Shown here: in pieces, positions 17,064 to 27,600 of the stretch | Position numbering within the stretch: the stretch's first letter is position 1 | Layout: each line of letters begins with the position of its first letter | Source: Clostridiales bacterium | GTDB taxonomy: Bacteria > Bacillota > Clostridia > UBA1381 | NCBI GenBank assembly: GCA_029219585.1 | Contig: JAQXTR010000045.1 | Location: 1 to 40,873, forward strand | Direction: 5' to 3' | Length of the DNA: 40,873 nucleotides | The notes under the pieces: generated by a model | Databases searched by the model: none | What the model saw: only the letters and a program-made list of their open reading frames with translations | Told to the model about the DNA's origin: nothing | Program-made: the position numbers and the translations under genes

Positions 17064-18380
17064 TTATAAGCTAATCTCGACTATTTTTCCGGACTTTCTT
17101 GATTCTTCAGCCTTAAACACAACCATATGGCTCTTGGTAGAATCCATAATATCTGTGCAGGAAATGGACTTTTCTCCGCCTTCAAGTGCATTGCAGAAAT
17201 CAGCTATCAGCCTGATATCTCCACCACCGTGTGCACCCTGCTCACCGGCTGAACCGCCCAGCATATCAATGCTGAATTCCTGTTCGATATAACCAGATTC
17301 CTCCTTAGGCTCAATTGTTCGCAAAACAAATTTACCCGAATCGAATTCACCTTTAATTTCACCCTTGGTACCAATAATATGAATATTTCTTTCTGCTTTT
17401 GAAGCCCCTCCGACAAGATTAAACACACCTGTTGCGCCATTTCGGAAATTAATAATTACAGATTGATGGTCAACATTTCCGTCACGCTCAAAATCCCATA
17501 CACATTTTCCGTAATCATTATATGTATTAAGAGCTTCAATCAATATGGCTTTTTGTTCCTCCGTATATGGTTTGTAAAGCTCCCATTTATATCCCTTTGC
17601 CTCTAAGGGCTGAGTTACATACTGATCCCATGCTTGCGGTTCTACATAATTTGTCTGTGCTGAAAATGCGCATTTATCATTAAGAGGACAATCAAGCATG
17701 CATCTTGTCCCTGCATTTTCAGGCTTATTTTTAGTTGTAAACTGAAAGTCTCCGCCATAGCTTGCCACTGATACCGGCTCAATATCGGAAAGCATCCACA
17801 TCATAAGATCAATGTCATGACAGCACTTCGCTAAAAGCATCGGCGCAAAGCACACCTTTTCCGAACGCCATTTGCCCCTTACATACGAAACTGCCATATG
17901 ATGATAACTTACATGTTCATCCTGCTGAATGCTTATAATTCTGCCGATATCACCGTTCATAAGATGCTTTTTAATTTCGGAATAAAAAGGTGTGTATCTA
18001 AGAACGTGGCATATATATACCTTTCTGCCGGTTTCCGTAACAACATCAACTAACTCCTGCATTTCCGTCTGATTCACTGCAAAAGGTTTTTCCAAAAGCA
18101 TATCATAACCTTTTCTTAAAATCGGAATAGATGTCTGCACATGAAGATGATCCATTGTTCCGTTAATAACCGCATCTGCAAACTTATCTCTCCTGACAAA
18201 ATCTTCAACACTTGCAAAACAATTTTCTTTAGGTACATTGTATCGTTCTCTCATAATATCATTTCTGATTTTATCGGGATCAACTATACCAACTATCTTC
18301 ATTTTGTCAGGGCACAGCAATGCGTATTTTGAATACTCATTCGCTCTGTCTCCTGCACCTACCAATACTACCTTTACCAT
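17064..18380 (-). CDS. Gfo/Idh/MocA-family oxidoreductase
   Basis: This 438-residue NAD(P)-dependent enzyme has an N-terminal Rossmann fold beginning VVLVGAGDRANEY, the EKPF motif at 97-100 and the conserved H188 in CCHDIDLM, which is typically catalytic. A cysteine cluster C-x3-C-x5-C follows (CMLDCPLNDKC), as in a subgroup of these enzymes. It probably oxidises or reduces a sugar or cyclitol hydroxyl in the cytosol. Some relatives (GH109-like) use NAD for glycoside cleavage, which I cannot exclude. The ATG at 18380 has a strong AAGGAGG site. The long 5' leader contains the structured element at 18451-18530 and an inverted repeat at 18543-18583, so this gene and the giant gene behind it may have separate control. 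Confidence 0.87.
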   Translation of the reverse strand: MVKVVLVGAGDRANEYSKYALLCPDKMKIVGIVDPDKIRNDIMRERYNVPKENCFASVEDFVRRDKFADAVINGTMDHLHVQTSIPILRKGYDMLLEKPFAVNQTEMQELVDVVTETGRKVYICHVLRYTPFYSEIKKHLMNGDIGRIISIQQDEHVSYHHMAVSYVRGKWRSEKVCFAPMLLAKCCHDIDLMMWMLSDIEPVSVASYGGDFQFTTKNKPENAGTRCMLDCPLNDKCAFSAQTNYVEPQAWDQYVTQPLEAKGYKWELYKPYTEEQKAILIEALNTYNDYGKCVWDFERDGNVDHQSVIINFRNGATGVFNLVGGASKAERNIHIIGTKGEIKGEFDSGKFVLRTIEPKEESGYIEQEFSIDMLGGSAGEQGAHGGGDIRLIADFCNALEGGEKSISCTDIMDSTKSHMVVFKAEESRKSGKIVEISL

Positions 18381-18450
18381 AGTTAAATCCTCCTTAATTT
18401 ATAGATTCGGTTCTGTTTTTATATTCATATACATAATAATCTCTCATCAT

Positions 18451-18530
18451 AGAATACACGGTATGGAGAGGGAGAGAGAAATATCCAAAATGATATCGGC
18501 TGTATAGCCATGGGGGAAACCGTGTATTCT
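18451..18530 (-). ncRNA. Putative structured RNA/repeat element, copy 2 (leader of the oxidoreductase gene)
   Basis: The 80-base element is closed by a perfect 12-bp stem (AGAATACACGGT with ACCGTGTATTCT). It has an inner hairpin GGCT-loop-AGCC, where copy 1 has AGCT-loop-AGCT; the outer pair changes from A-U to G-C on both sides, a compensatory change. Conserved between copies are TTTTGGAT, TTTCTCT and TCCCTCTCC in the 3' half and a C-run after the 5' stem arm. It lies in the 261-base gap between the GH130 gene and the oxidoreductase, ending 70 bases before the latter's ATG. A cis-regulatory leader is one reading. A small mobile repeat is the other; no target-site duplication is visible. Confidence 0.55.
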
Positions 18531-18542
18531 AAGATCAAACAT

Positions 18543-18583
18543 CATGTGTAAGATATGAAAATTAATAACATATCTTACACATG
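18543..18583. terminator. 15-bp perfect inverted repeat: terminator or operator
   Basis: Arms CATGTGTAAGATATG and CATATCTTACACATG are separated by 11 bases. On the plus strand the hairpin is followed by TATTTTT, a good U-tract. On the minus strand, the direction of all genes, the following sequence ATGTTTGATC is a poor one. A perfect TTGACA -35 box lies at 18592-18597 on the minus strand, so the repeat covers the expected -10 and start region. It could therefore be an operator for a dimeric repressor rather than a terminator. It sits between the GH130 stop and the structured element. Confidence 0.5.
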
Positions 18584-18641
18584 TATTTTTCTGTCAACAA
18601 AATTTAAAAGTTTTTTATAAACCCTCGTTTAAAACGGCTGC

Positions 18642-19820
18642 TTATACCTCTTTATAGTAATCCTTGTTCGCATCAATCAGATTACATATATTTTCAACAC
18701 TTGTATGGGTTGTAAGCCCGTCCTCCGGAGTATTCATACAATAGTCAACCATTTTATCTACTGTTGTCGAAATAACATGAAGCCTTGTATCAGCCGATGC
18801 ATAATAAACAAACATGTTGCCGTCAGGATCGACGATTGCGCCGTTTGAAAAAACACAGCCCGAAACATCACCGTCACGCTCAGCACCTTTAGGCGCAAGG
18901 AAATATCCGCCCGGCTGATATATAACCTTAGTCGGATCATCAAGAGCGGTCATAAAACAATAAAGAACATATCTTAGACCTGTTGCATGATTTCTTACAC
19001 CATGTGCCACATGCAGCCAACCCTCTTTTGTCTTTATAGGCGTTGCACCGGCTCCGTTTTTAACTTCCTTTACGGTATGGTAAACTCTTGCATCTATTAT
19101 TTTTTCGTCCTTTATTTCAGCATTTTCCATACTGTCTACAAATGCCGCACCTATTCCTCCGCCGCTGCCGACATCAATAAATCCATCCGACGGTCTTGTA
19201 TAAAGCAAATACTTTCCGTCAACAAATTCGGGATGAAGCGTAACATTTCTCTGCTGATTGGGTGATATCAAATCAGGCATTCTTTCCCATGTGTCAAAAT
19301 CCTTTGTTCTTACAATACCGCACTTTGCAACAGCGGAGGATGTATCATCAACAGAAGTATCTTTTCTCTCGCTGCAGAACAGTCCGTAAATCCATCCGTC
19401 CTCATGTTGAGTAAGACGCATATCATATACATTGGTATCTATTTCCTCAACCTTTGGCAGTACAATAGGTCTTTCACGAAATTTAAAACCGTCTACACCG
19501 TTGTCACTTTCCGCAACCGCAAAATACGACTTTCTGTCGTTACCCTCAACACGAGCAACAAGAATGTATTTACCGTCAAGATATATCGCACCTGAATTCA
19601 TTATGGCATTTACGCGGATACGCTCCAAAAACATCGGATTTCTCTCATAAGAATAATCAAATCTCCAGTTAAGCGGAATATCCTCACGCATAAGTACAGG
19701 GTACTTATAGCGATTGAATACACCGTTTATACTGAATTTTGCCGTATTTTTTCTTGATGTAACCATCTTGTGGTTTTCTGTTACTTCTTTAATCCTATTC
19801 TCAAAATATTCTCTGCTCAT
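18642..19820 (-). CDS. GH130_1 4-O-beta-D-mannosyl-D-glucose phosphorylase
   Basis: This 392-residue cytosolic protein matches the five-bladed propeller phosphorylases of GH130 subfamily 1. It shows NAIMNSGAIYLDGKYILVAR, VEGNDRKSYFAVAES, DTNVYDMRLTQHEDGWIYG, QQRNVTLHPEFVDGKY and DGFIDVGSGGGIG. D133 in VYDMRLT aligns with the general-acid Asp (D131 in the Bacteroides fragilis enzyme). The reaction is mannosyl-beta-1,4-glucose plus phosphate giving mannose 1-phosphate and glucose, which saves one ATP. The products feed the phosphomutase and ManA genes downstream. The 2-epimerase that usually supplies mannosyl-glucose from mannobiose is not in the window. The ATG at 19820 has a GGAG site and follows the GH37 stop by 32 bases. 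Confidence 0.93.
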   Translation of the reverse strand: MSREYFENRIKEVTENHKMVTSRKNTAKFSINGVFNRYKYPVLMREDIPLNWRFDYSYERNPMFLERIRVNAIMNSGAIYLDGKYILVARVEGNDRKSYFAVAESDNGVDGFKFRERPIVLPKVEEIDTNVYDMRLTQHEDGWIYGLFCSERKDTSVDDTSSAVAKCGIVRTKDFDTWERMPDLISPNQQRNVTLHPEFVDGKYLLYTRPSDGFIDVGSGGGIGAAFVDSMENAEIKDEKIIDARVYHTVKEVKNGAGATPIKTKEGWLHVAHGVRNHATGLRYVLYCFMTALDDPTKVIYQPGGYFLAPKGAERDGDVSGCVFSNGAIVDPDGNMFVYYASADTRLHVISTTVDKMVDYCMNTPEDGLTTHTSVENICNLIDANKDYYKEV

Positions 19821-19852
19821 TTTCCTTTTACTCCTTCATTTTAATTACAGCT

Positions 19853-21064
19853 TTACTCATTATTTGCAGAAAGGTATTTATCAGCTGCTAAATATACTCC
19901 GGCACTCCATCCCATCATTGCCGGCTGTTTATATTCGTCCGATACCTCAAGGCTGCCGTTCACTACATTATATTTTTCCCATATATTTCCTGTTTCTTCA
20001 AAAATTTTATCAACAAGCTTAACATATTTTTCCGCAATACGTTTCGCCTCCGGCTTATAGCCATAATTATCCAAACCTATTATTGCTATATACTGCAAAC
20101 ATGCCCATCCGTTCGGATAACTCCATTGATATATTCCTACCTCATTATTCTTTTCACAGGCCAATATACCGTTTTTGCTCTCAATACGATTAAGATTTTT
20201 TATCATTGCATCGGCATGGCTCGCATCTGCCAATCCTGCAAACAGCGGAAAGAACGATGCAGCGGACAATATACAGCTGCGGCTGTCTTTTTCAAAATTA
20301 TAATCCAAGAGCAGTCCGCTGCCGTCATCCATCTTTTCTATCATCAGATGTCGGCGAAGCTCTGCCCGCTTATTCCATTCCTCATCCTCCCGGTTATTAA
20401 GCTCCAAAGCGAAGAATGCCATGTTTTGCTCAAGCATGAATAACAATGAGTTGAGATCGACAGGAGCAAAATTATAACCTTCACAGCCCCATCTCGGATT
20501 CATATCCCATCCGCTTTCACAGCATGAAATAGTATGCCTCGCCAGTTTATTCTGCTCAATATCAGGCATGATTCCCACACGTTCAAAGAAGGCATCTGCA
20601 AAATCCCTCTCATTATTCTGAAAGGTACCGTCATAATGATTCAAACCCATTGCAGATAAACGCTTTGTCTGCCAGAAGCTGTACTCTTTCTTCAAAATAT
20701 CATAAGCCGCTGACAGCCATACGGGATCGCGGTAGTAATCATATATATCCTTTACCATGCAGCTTAAAAACGGAGGCTGAGAATTCCCTAAATAAAATGT
20801 ACGGTTTCCGTTTGGCATAAATCCATATTTATTAATAAGATAAAGCATATTATCAGTATTACTTTTTGCAAGCTCATAACGACCGCTTATCATAAGACCT
20901 ATATTTGTAAAATATGTATCCCAATAATACATTTCTTCAAAATGTCCTACTGCCGGAACGGTGTAAGGATACGGCATACCTATAAATGTACCATCATCTT
21001 TTCTATTATGCCGTATACAGTTTTCCCAATTTTTATCTATAAAATTTTTTACATTATCAGACAT
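19853..21064 (-). CDS. GH37 trehalase-like glycosidase
   Basis: This 403-residue protein without a signal peptide carries both trehalase signatures in slightly changed form: GHFEEMYYWDTYF (residues 40-52) and QWSYPNGW (313-320). NGNRTFYLGNSQPP near residue 86 also matches. By comparison with E. coli TreA the acid would be D187 in ESGWDMNPRW and the base E363 in WEKYN. The fold is an (alpha/alpha)6 barrel. At 403 residues it is shorter than most trehalases (about 500 or more), so the substrate may be another alpha-linked glucoside or mannoside. It stands between the SLH protein genes and GH130 in the same direction. A hairpin at 21093-21117 precedes it, which could reduce read-through from the surface-protein genes. 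Confidence 0.8.
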   Translation of the reverse strand: MSDNVKNFIDKNWENCIRHNRKDDGTFIGMPYPYTVPAVGHFEEMYYWDTYFTNIGLMISGRYELAKSNTDNMLYLINKYGFMPNGNRTFYLGNSQPPFLSCMVKDIYDYYRDPVWLSAAYDILKKEYSFWQTKRLSAMGLNHYDGTFQNNERDFADAFFERVGIMPDIEQNKLARHTISCCESGWDMNPRWGCEGYNFAPVDLNSLLFMLEQNMAFFALELNNREDEEWNKRAELRRHLMIEKMDDGSGLLLDYNFEKDSRSCILSAASFFPLFAGLADASHADAMIKNLNRIESKNGILACEKNNEVGIYQWSYPNGWACLQYIAIIGLDNYGYKPEAKRIAEKYVKLVDKIFEETGNIWEKYNVVNGSLEVSDEYKQPAMMGWSAGVYLAADKYLSANNE

Positions 21065-21092
21065 AATACATTCGATCCCTTCCTAATTCAAA

Positions 21093-21117
21093 GGCAAGGG
21101 CTTGCTGGACCCCTGCC
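21093..21117 (-). terminator. GC-rich hairpin between the surface-protein genes and the GH37 gene
   Basis: On the minus strand GGCAGGGG pairs with CCCTTGCC (8 bp including one G-U) around a 9-base loop. The following TTTGAATTAGG is a weak U-tract. It may be a partial terminator, an mRNA 3'-end stabiliser or a processing site that sets different levels for surface proteins and enzymes. Confidence 0.45.
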
Positions 21118-21151
21118 CCTAAATAATAAATATTTCTTTAATGCTTTGATC

Positions 21152-24100
21152 TTATTTTAAAATAACAACCGACTGCGGCATATCATCCTGATATAATATA
21201 ATCACTTCTGAGCAAGAACTTCCTGAATTCTTATAATCAAGAATATCTCCGCTTGATGCCTTTTCTATATTCCGCTTCTTCTTATGCTCCGAATAAACAT
21301 AAACCTTCGCCTTCGAAATATCTGTCGTTTCAGCACTCAAAAGCGACTCTGAATTTCCCGGATCGTACTGTTGCGGAACAAGCCTCAAAACATTGTCATC
21401 CTTATCATACACCTTTGCAAACATCATTCTATCCCAGTCACCGAATGAACCGTATGGATTACTGCTGCTCATTGCGCGTTCTGAAACATCAAGGATTACA
21501 TTTGCACTGCCAATCATATAATTATACGCATCCCGTCTGCAACTGATATAATCGCCTACATCTATATTCTGCACTAAACTTTCATCATCGGTGTAAAGCT
21601 TTGTTCCGTCAATCAAATTAACCGTAAATGTAAGAGTACCGTCAATTATTTCTGAATCCTTATCCAGAACAAGACCTTTCTTATATTCACCCACATGATT
21701 TGTCATATATCTGTCCTCCGGAAGATATACGACAACAACATCAACAGCTATTGCATTACCCCGTGTCTGATATGCCTCAATAGTTTCTGCACCTAAGTCT
21801 CCCAAATCCCAAACATTGTCCGAAACATAGAATTTTGCATCGTCATCTGTCTTTGCGTTTAATGGCACATAGATTAGCTTTGCATCCTCTGTAAGCTGTA
21901 CCTTTCCGTTAAAACTACGCGCTGTCGGGCTGAAGCTTATCGTACTTAACGGGCTTGACGGATTCGGAGGAAGAATTGATGAATATACAACTCTGAATCC
22001 GTCAGCATTGTCATTGTCCTTTGGCTGCACTGTACGATAGTCCTGACAGTGTGGAAGTTTATTATATGCGGTATCAATGAACGATACTTCACCTTCAAGA
22101 TTTGTATCATATAATATCAGCTGAGAAACAACCGCGCCGGTTTCATTCATAAGACGCTGCATAGCTATTTCCGCTGTTTTTGCAGTGCTAGTATCAATTT
22201 TGATATTTTCAGCCGCCTTGAGCTTTACCATTTGTCCGTCCATGTTAAATATCTTGACCTGCATTTCTGTGCCGGTGTCACCCTCGTAACATACAGCATT
22301 CACCAAATAGCCCACATTATTCAATGAAGCTCCCGAACGGAACGCAGCGACATTACCCAGATAATCAAAGAAGAATGTTCCTGTCATACCTGTGTTTACA
22401 TTCTGACTTTCAAAAAATCCTTTTACCGTTTTATAGCTCGTTCTTACATTTGAACCGTAAAGCTCATCACCGATAAGGATGGTTGGCTCATCACCCTTTG
22501 AAACTCCGCTGACCGTACCCGTAAGGCTTTCCGAGGCAATATACATTTTTACAATTTCTCCGTCCTTGCTTCTTGCAACCGACAGAACATTGTACGGCTT
22601 TATGTCGTTTATTTTGTAATCTGCCCCGTCCTTGTCCTTAATTGAAAGAACTGTACAATCCGATATATTAACGGAAATATTGCTCAATCTGTCGTATATG
22701 ATTTCCTTATCATAATCTACGCTGCCTACATGCATAGTTTCCAAATCGGTGATAATGACAACATTATAGCCCTGACCGTTGTCTATCAATCTGATACTGC
22801 CGTATGCGGGCACATATGTCTCCTCGGTATTTGTATATTCCCCGAGATATTTTCCGTTATAGATAATACTTATTTCGTTTTCCAAACGATAGTGTGTCTG
22901 TTTATTACCTTCGTCACTCCAGACATGGTATGTGTTATTATCAAAGCTGACATCACTGTTCACAGTGGAAATATCTACAATTTTATTTCTGTTCCCTATA
23001 TCATACACATACACGAGCTTATTATCATCGCCGTCTATCTCATCATAATAATATTTTACCTTACATCCTATATACTGTGACAAATCCACATCGGACGAAA
23101 AATTGACACCGCCGATACATACTTGATTTTCACCCATGTTTGCAGACGAATACAAATATGTTTCCGGAGTTCCTTCAATTATACCTTCAGCTTTAACATA
23201 GCCGAAATATTCCTCTAAAAATGTATTTGATTTTGTCAGGCTTGGATTTCCGTTCTTTGTTCTGCTAAAATCAACGGTAAGAACATCCTCTTCAAGTATA
23301 TTATCAAGGATTTTGGCAAGGGCACCGTATGTAACCACAGCTCCGCCCTTAAGCCCGGTATTCTTTAATAATCCCATCTCCGCGCCAATCTGGTAGTATC
23401 CCTTGTTATTGCCGCCTTGATTTTCAGCTATTTTGGACCAACCCATAATGCTGAGTATTACCTTTATTACCTGCTCGGTCATTACACTGTCGTCAGGACC
23501 GAATGTCGTATCATCATAGCCGTTCATTATGCCTAATTCCGAGATTGCCGCAACAATACCTGATGAGGCCTCGTCCACATCCGTAAAGCCTACAGCCGCC
23601 TTGGCATCAGCAGCGTAATCGTATTCTATTATGTTAAGAATAACCCTTGCCAGATCAAGACGAGTTAACTCGGCATTTTCCGAAATTCCGTTCGGAATTA
23701 CACCGAATGCCTTCATCTTGTCAATGCTTTGATTCCCCATTCTTACCATATTTGAGGCGGAGGAGCTTGAGATTTCAGCCTTTGGAGGATCCTCATCGTG
23801 TCCGTCCTCAAAGAAATACCAGTCGTCTATATATACTGTTACGCCGGCATTCAATACCGCAATCCACTGCTTGACCTCGCTGAGGTCTGCTTTATTATCC
23901 ACAGTCCAGCTATATTCGAGATCCGTCCATTGTCCCGCCTTAAGCTCCACGTCGGGACCGGCATGATAATTATTTTGATCTCCGGGGATATTATAAGTGA
24001 GAACCAATCTCGCTTTTGTTGCCGAGTCGGCCTTTATGCGTGCTCTTGCAACGTATGTATATCCTGTTTTAACATAAACACGCTGTCTTACAGATGCCTC

Positions 24101-24634
24101 ATCCCAGCCGGGAGTAAACTGAAGCACATTGTTTCCGTTATCATTTATTATAGCCGAGTTTGACCATGCCTCAGATTCAAGACCATATATGTTGTTGGCG
24201 TCATCCATCCCGGGATTTGTCATCTGGCGGTATGAAGGTATATTTTTTGAGATTGTAAATGTAATACTTTTCGCCTCAAGAGATTTTCCTGATACCGACT
24301 TAATTCCGGATTTTAGCGTTACTGTATACTTTGTACCCGGTATAATGCTGTATCTGTTGAAATACAATGTTGCAGTCTTTTCCCCTGTCGCTATAATTGC
24401 GGCATAGCCGTTTCCTGACACTGATAAATTCGACATCTTGAGTGTTGACGCATCTACTGCTTCTGAAAATGTCATATCAAGCTGAAGATTTATCGGAGAG
24501 ATATCTCTTGCCCCGTCTTCAATGCTTAAGGAAACAATGGACATCTTCGCCTCTTCCTCAGCCATTGCCTGCGGCAGCTGAATTATCAGCATGCACATTG
24601 TAACTATCCAAGCTAAAACTTTTTTTAATTTCAT
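21152..24634 (-). CDS. Secreted SLH-domain protein with Ig-like and carbohydrate-binding-like modules and a large unknown C-terminus
   Basis: 1160 residues. A signal peptide ends near AMAEEE. Residues about 28-130 form a bacterial Ig-like (Big_5) module (SIEDGARDISPINLQLDMTF). Residues 135-285 resemble a CBM4/9-type jelly-roll (TNPGMDD..., ending VYIDDWYFFED). About 295-455 contain SLH repeats (VGFTDVDEASSGIVAAISEL, IMNGYDDTTFGPDD) that would bind secondary cell-wall polymer. The remaining 700 residues match nothing I recognise; they are beta-rich, with repeated short strands such as VYVYDIGNRNKIVDIS. The gene starts 5 bases after the stop of the previous SLH protein gene, with a GGAAGG site, so they are co-expressed. 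The likely job is wall-anchored glycan binding. Confidence 0.82.
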   Translation of the reverse strand: MKLKKVLAWIVTMCMLIIQLPQAMAEEEAKMSIVSLSIEDGARDISPINLQLDMTFSEAVDASTLKMSNLSVSGNGYAAIIATGEKTATLYFNRYSIIPGTKYTVTLKSGIKSVSGKSLEAKSITFTISKNIPSYRQMTNPGMDDANNIYGLESEAWSNSAIINDNGNNVLQFTPGWDEASVRQRVYVKTGYTYVARARIKADSATKARLVLTYNIPGDQNNYHAGPDVELKAGQWTDLEYSWTVDNKADLSEVKQWIAVLNAGVTVYIDDWYFFEDGHDEDPPKAEISSSSASNMVRMGNQSIDKMKAFGVIPNGISENAELTRLDLARVILNIIEYDYAADAKAAVGFTDVDEASSGIVAAISELGIMNGYDDTTFGPDDSVMTEQVIKVILSIMGWSKIAENQGGNNKGYYQIGAEMGLLKNTGLKGGAVVTYGALAKILDNILEEDVLTVDFSRTKNGNPSLTKSNTFLEEYFGYVKAEGIIEGTPETYLYSSANMGENQVCIGGVNFSSDVDLSQYIGCKVKYYYDEIDGDDNKLVYVYDIGNRNKIVDISTVNSDVSFDNNTYHVWSDEGNKQTHYRLENEISIIYNGKYLGEYTNTEETYVPAYGSIRLIDNGQGYNVVIITDLETMHVGSVDYDKEIIYDRLSNISVNISDCTVLSIKDKDGADYKINDIKPYNVLSVARSKDGEIVKMYIASESLTGTVSGVSKGDEPTILIGDELYGSNVRTSYKTVKGFFESQNVNTGMTGTFFFDYLGNVAAFRSGASLNNVGYLVNAVCYEGDTGTEMQVKIFNMDGQMVKLKAAENIKIDTSTAKTAEIAMQRLMNETGAVVSQLILYDTNLEGEVSFIDTAYNKLPHCQDYRTVQPKDNDNADGFRVVYSSILPPNPSSPLSTISFSPTARSFNGKVQLTEDAKLIYVPLNAKTDDDAKFYVSDNVWDLGDLGAETIEAYQTRGNAIAVDVVVVYLPEDRYMTNHVGEYKKGLVLDKDSEIIDGTLTFTVNLIDGTKLYTDDESLVQNIDVGDYISCRRDAYNYMIGSANVILDVSERAMSSSNPYGSFGDWDRMMFAKVYDKDDNVLRLVPQQYDPGNSESLLSAETTDISKAKVYVYSEHKKKRNIEKASSGDILDYKNSGSSCSEVIILYQDDMPQSVVILK

Positions 24635-24639
24635 AATCG

Positions 24640-27600
24640 CTATCCTTCCTGCTTCTGAGTTTCAAGAATTGACAAAAACCTGTCAAATACAACTGCCGCC
24701 TCTGCTCTGGTTGCAGTATCCTTAGGAGCAAATCTTCCGTCCTCACGTCCGTTTATTATACCGAGGTAGCTGAGATGACCGACAGCCTCCACAGCATAAT
24801 CCGAAATTGTCCTATAATCATTAAAGCCAAGTGATACGTTATTCGCTTTAATTCCCGACTGTTCTGCCATTCTGTATAAGATAACAGCCATATCCTGTCG
24901 TGTTACAGGCAGTTCTCCGCCGAATACTGTGTCTGACATACCGTTAATTATTCCCAATTCATAGGCACTTGCCACATAACTGTAGCTCCAATGACTTCTC
25001 GAAACATCATCGAATGAAACATCAGCCGCCGTATTCAATCCATCCATTGCAAGAACCGCAATTTTTGCAAATTCAGCGCGGGTAAGGGTTTCTGCCGGAG
25101 CAAATTTCCCATCCTCGCGTCCGTTTATAATTCCCTTATGATAGAGTTTAAGAATACTGTTCTCTGCCCATACCACTGTGTCGAGGTCGTTAAATATAAC
25201 CTTTTCTTCAACATTATTTTCTTTGGTATTGTTCTTTGCAGTATCTGCGTTAAAATTCACAGCACCGCTGCTCGAGCCTGCGCCTTTTGAAATGCCGGAG
25301 GATGAACCACCGCCGCCACCGCCGCCGGAGCCGCTGCTTGATGAATTTACTTCATTTATGGCTTTCTTAAGTGCCGATTTTATAGCCGAAAGACTTGTCG
25401 GTGATATTCCCTGCAATTTACCGTATATTCTTGACGATGCACTGCTTGCCTCCGCTTGTACTAAAAGACTGCTTATATCATTTTCTCCGGTGAAACTGTC
25501 CTTGGTGAGCATAAGAATATTCCTTATTCCTGCCGGACCGCCAACGTAGCACATCGACTTGCATATAATTTCGGTTGTCAATATATCTTTAATATCATCA
25601 ACGTCAGACTCTTTGTTGTCCATTGCCGACTTTGCAATTGCAGCTCTGTTCGTATCGTCAAGAACAGATACATACACTTCCCTTACTCCGCTGTCAAGAA
25701 TTGAGCCTTCAAGCAACAGTATTTCTTTTACGGTATTCATATCAGATGTACTGCCTATTATAAGCTTAAACGCACATGAGTTTATACTTCTGCATACATC
25801 ATCTATAGAATCCAGCTTTGATTCCTGCGCAAAAACGCTGTAAAATTCATCTGTTTTCTCAGATATATTATCTAATACATAGTTGTACAATGCGCACTTT
25901 CTTCCCAATTCATCATATATACCCGAAATTGCCGCTTTAACGGCATCCTTGTCACCGAGTGCGTTATTAATCTCGCTTAACAGTGACGCATCGCTTACAG
26001 CCTCAAAACTGAAGGTATATGCTTCTGTATTATACCCATCTATTGTCATAACGGTTTGGGGAACGGTTACGGTATATGTTTCACCGTTGACGTATTTATC
26101 ATTATCTATCTCGATAATACATCTCTTAAGATTTGATGTGTAAACCTTTGGCTTTGCACCCAAATCCGGAGTAACCTTAATGCCTGATACCGAATTCGGC
26201 ATTATAGGCTCGTCAAAATCAATATATATCGGAAGCTGACTCCGCTTTACCGATACTGCACCGTTTTGCGGAGAAGACGACACGACTGCCGCATTCTTGC
26301 CGTGTGCTGTGACCGTTTTAAACGTTATGTTACTGCCGGTCATTGCTTTGCCGGCCATGCTCATAACCCCGCTGAAGTCAAGCGTATACTGTGTGCCGGG
26401 CAAAAGCTCTCCAAACTGTATATGACAGTTTGTAAGATCATTATAATCAAAGCTTACATTCACCGGCTGTGTTGTGCTGTCCTGTGCTTTAAGAGTTATT
26501 CCGCTTAATAATGAATCCTGTCTTATGGGCACATTAAATCTTACATTGGTTTCAAACGCAATCGGTGATATTCCCTCATCGCCGTCACTAAGCCCCGAAT
26601 AGATAATTCCCAAATCATCGGCCGAAGCTTTTGAAATATCATATATACTCCAATTATCAACTTCAATGCCTATTGTATCGTCCGAGCCATCCACCGAACC
26701 TACTGCACGAATAGCAATCTCCTGAGGCACGGCACCTTCACCTACATTAAATACACATGAAAGGAATGTCCATTTGTTTGCTTCTACCACCGTACTCACC
26801 GTTGTCCAACCGGAATTCAGTCCGGGCGGAGCATAACAGCTTAATGCTATTTTTTGCTCTGCATCGGACTTAACCCATGCAGACATATAATATGTACCCG
26901 GGGCTGTGATTGAATCACGCGCCACAACAGGCTCATCTCCCCATTGGGGATCAAGTCTGAGAACATTGTTTACAGTGCCTGTCAGCTCTGTATCCTGTGC
27001 AAATGAAATATGACTTGCCGCCTGCGAGTTATCGGGATAGAATACAAATATATTAGTTAAATCCTCCATATCGCCATTCTTTACCAAGTTCTTCAATGAA
27101 TTATCCGGTAACTCCGAAACTGTGGCAAAAGAAACGCTTTCATCCGAAGCTATGCAGTAGCCGGCCGATGTTTTTATTGAATCTCTGAATGTCACGTTGT
27201 ATGAAGTGGCAAGATTCAATGCTTTAAACTTAATGCTGATAGTATCGGATCCGGATAAATCTGTATTCTCAATTTCAAACTCAGCCTCCGGCTCAACAAT
27301 TATACCGTCATTGTCAAGTGTTGAAAAGTCAATGTACTTATCAAACTTCACAGATAATCTGCTGTTATAAATATTAACTCCGTCACTTCCGTCCTCCGGG
27401 GATGATGAAATTATTTGGGCATCTCCCGGAAGTAATCTCTCGTCAACCTCCCACGACAAAACAGGGTATCCGTTATTTATCACACTATTAGGATCACTTA
27501 TAAAATCTCCGCCTAAACTTTCAGCAATGTTTTTAAGCTCTTCCTTCGAAATCTGTGTTCCGTAGTAAATTAAATTCTCATCACGTCCGTCATTCCACGG

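Noticed and set aside
25305-25340. GCC/CCG-rich tandem repeat resembling a microsatellite or array
   Set aside because: It encodes the Gly/Ser linker of the triple-SLH protein on the minus strand and is simply repeated glycine codons.
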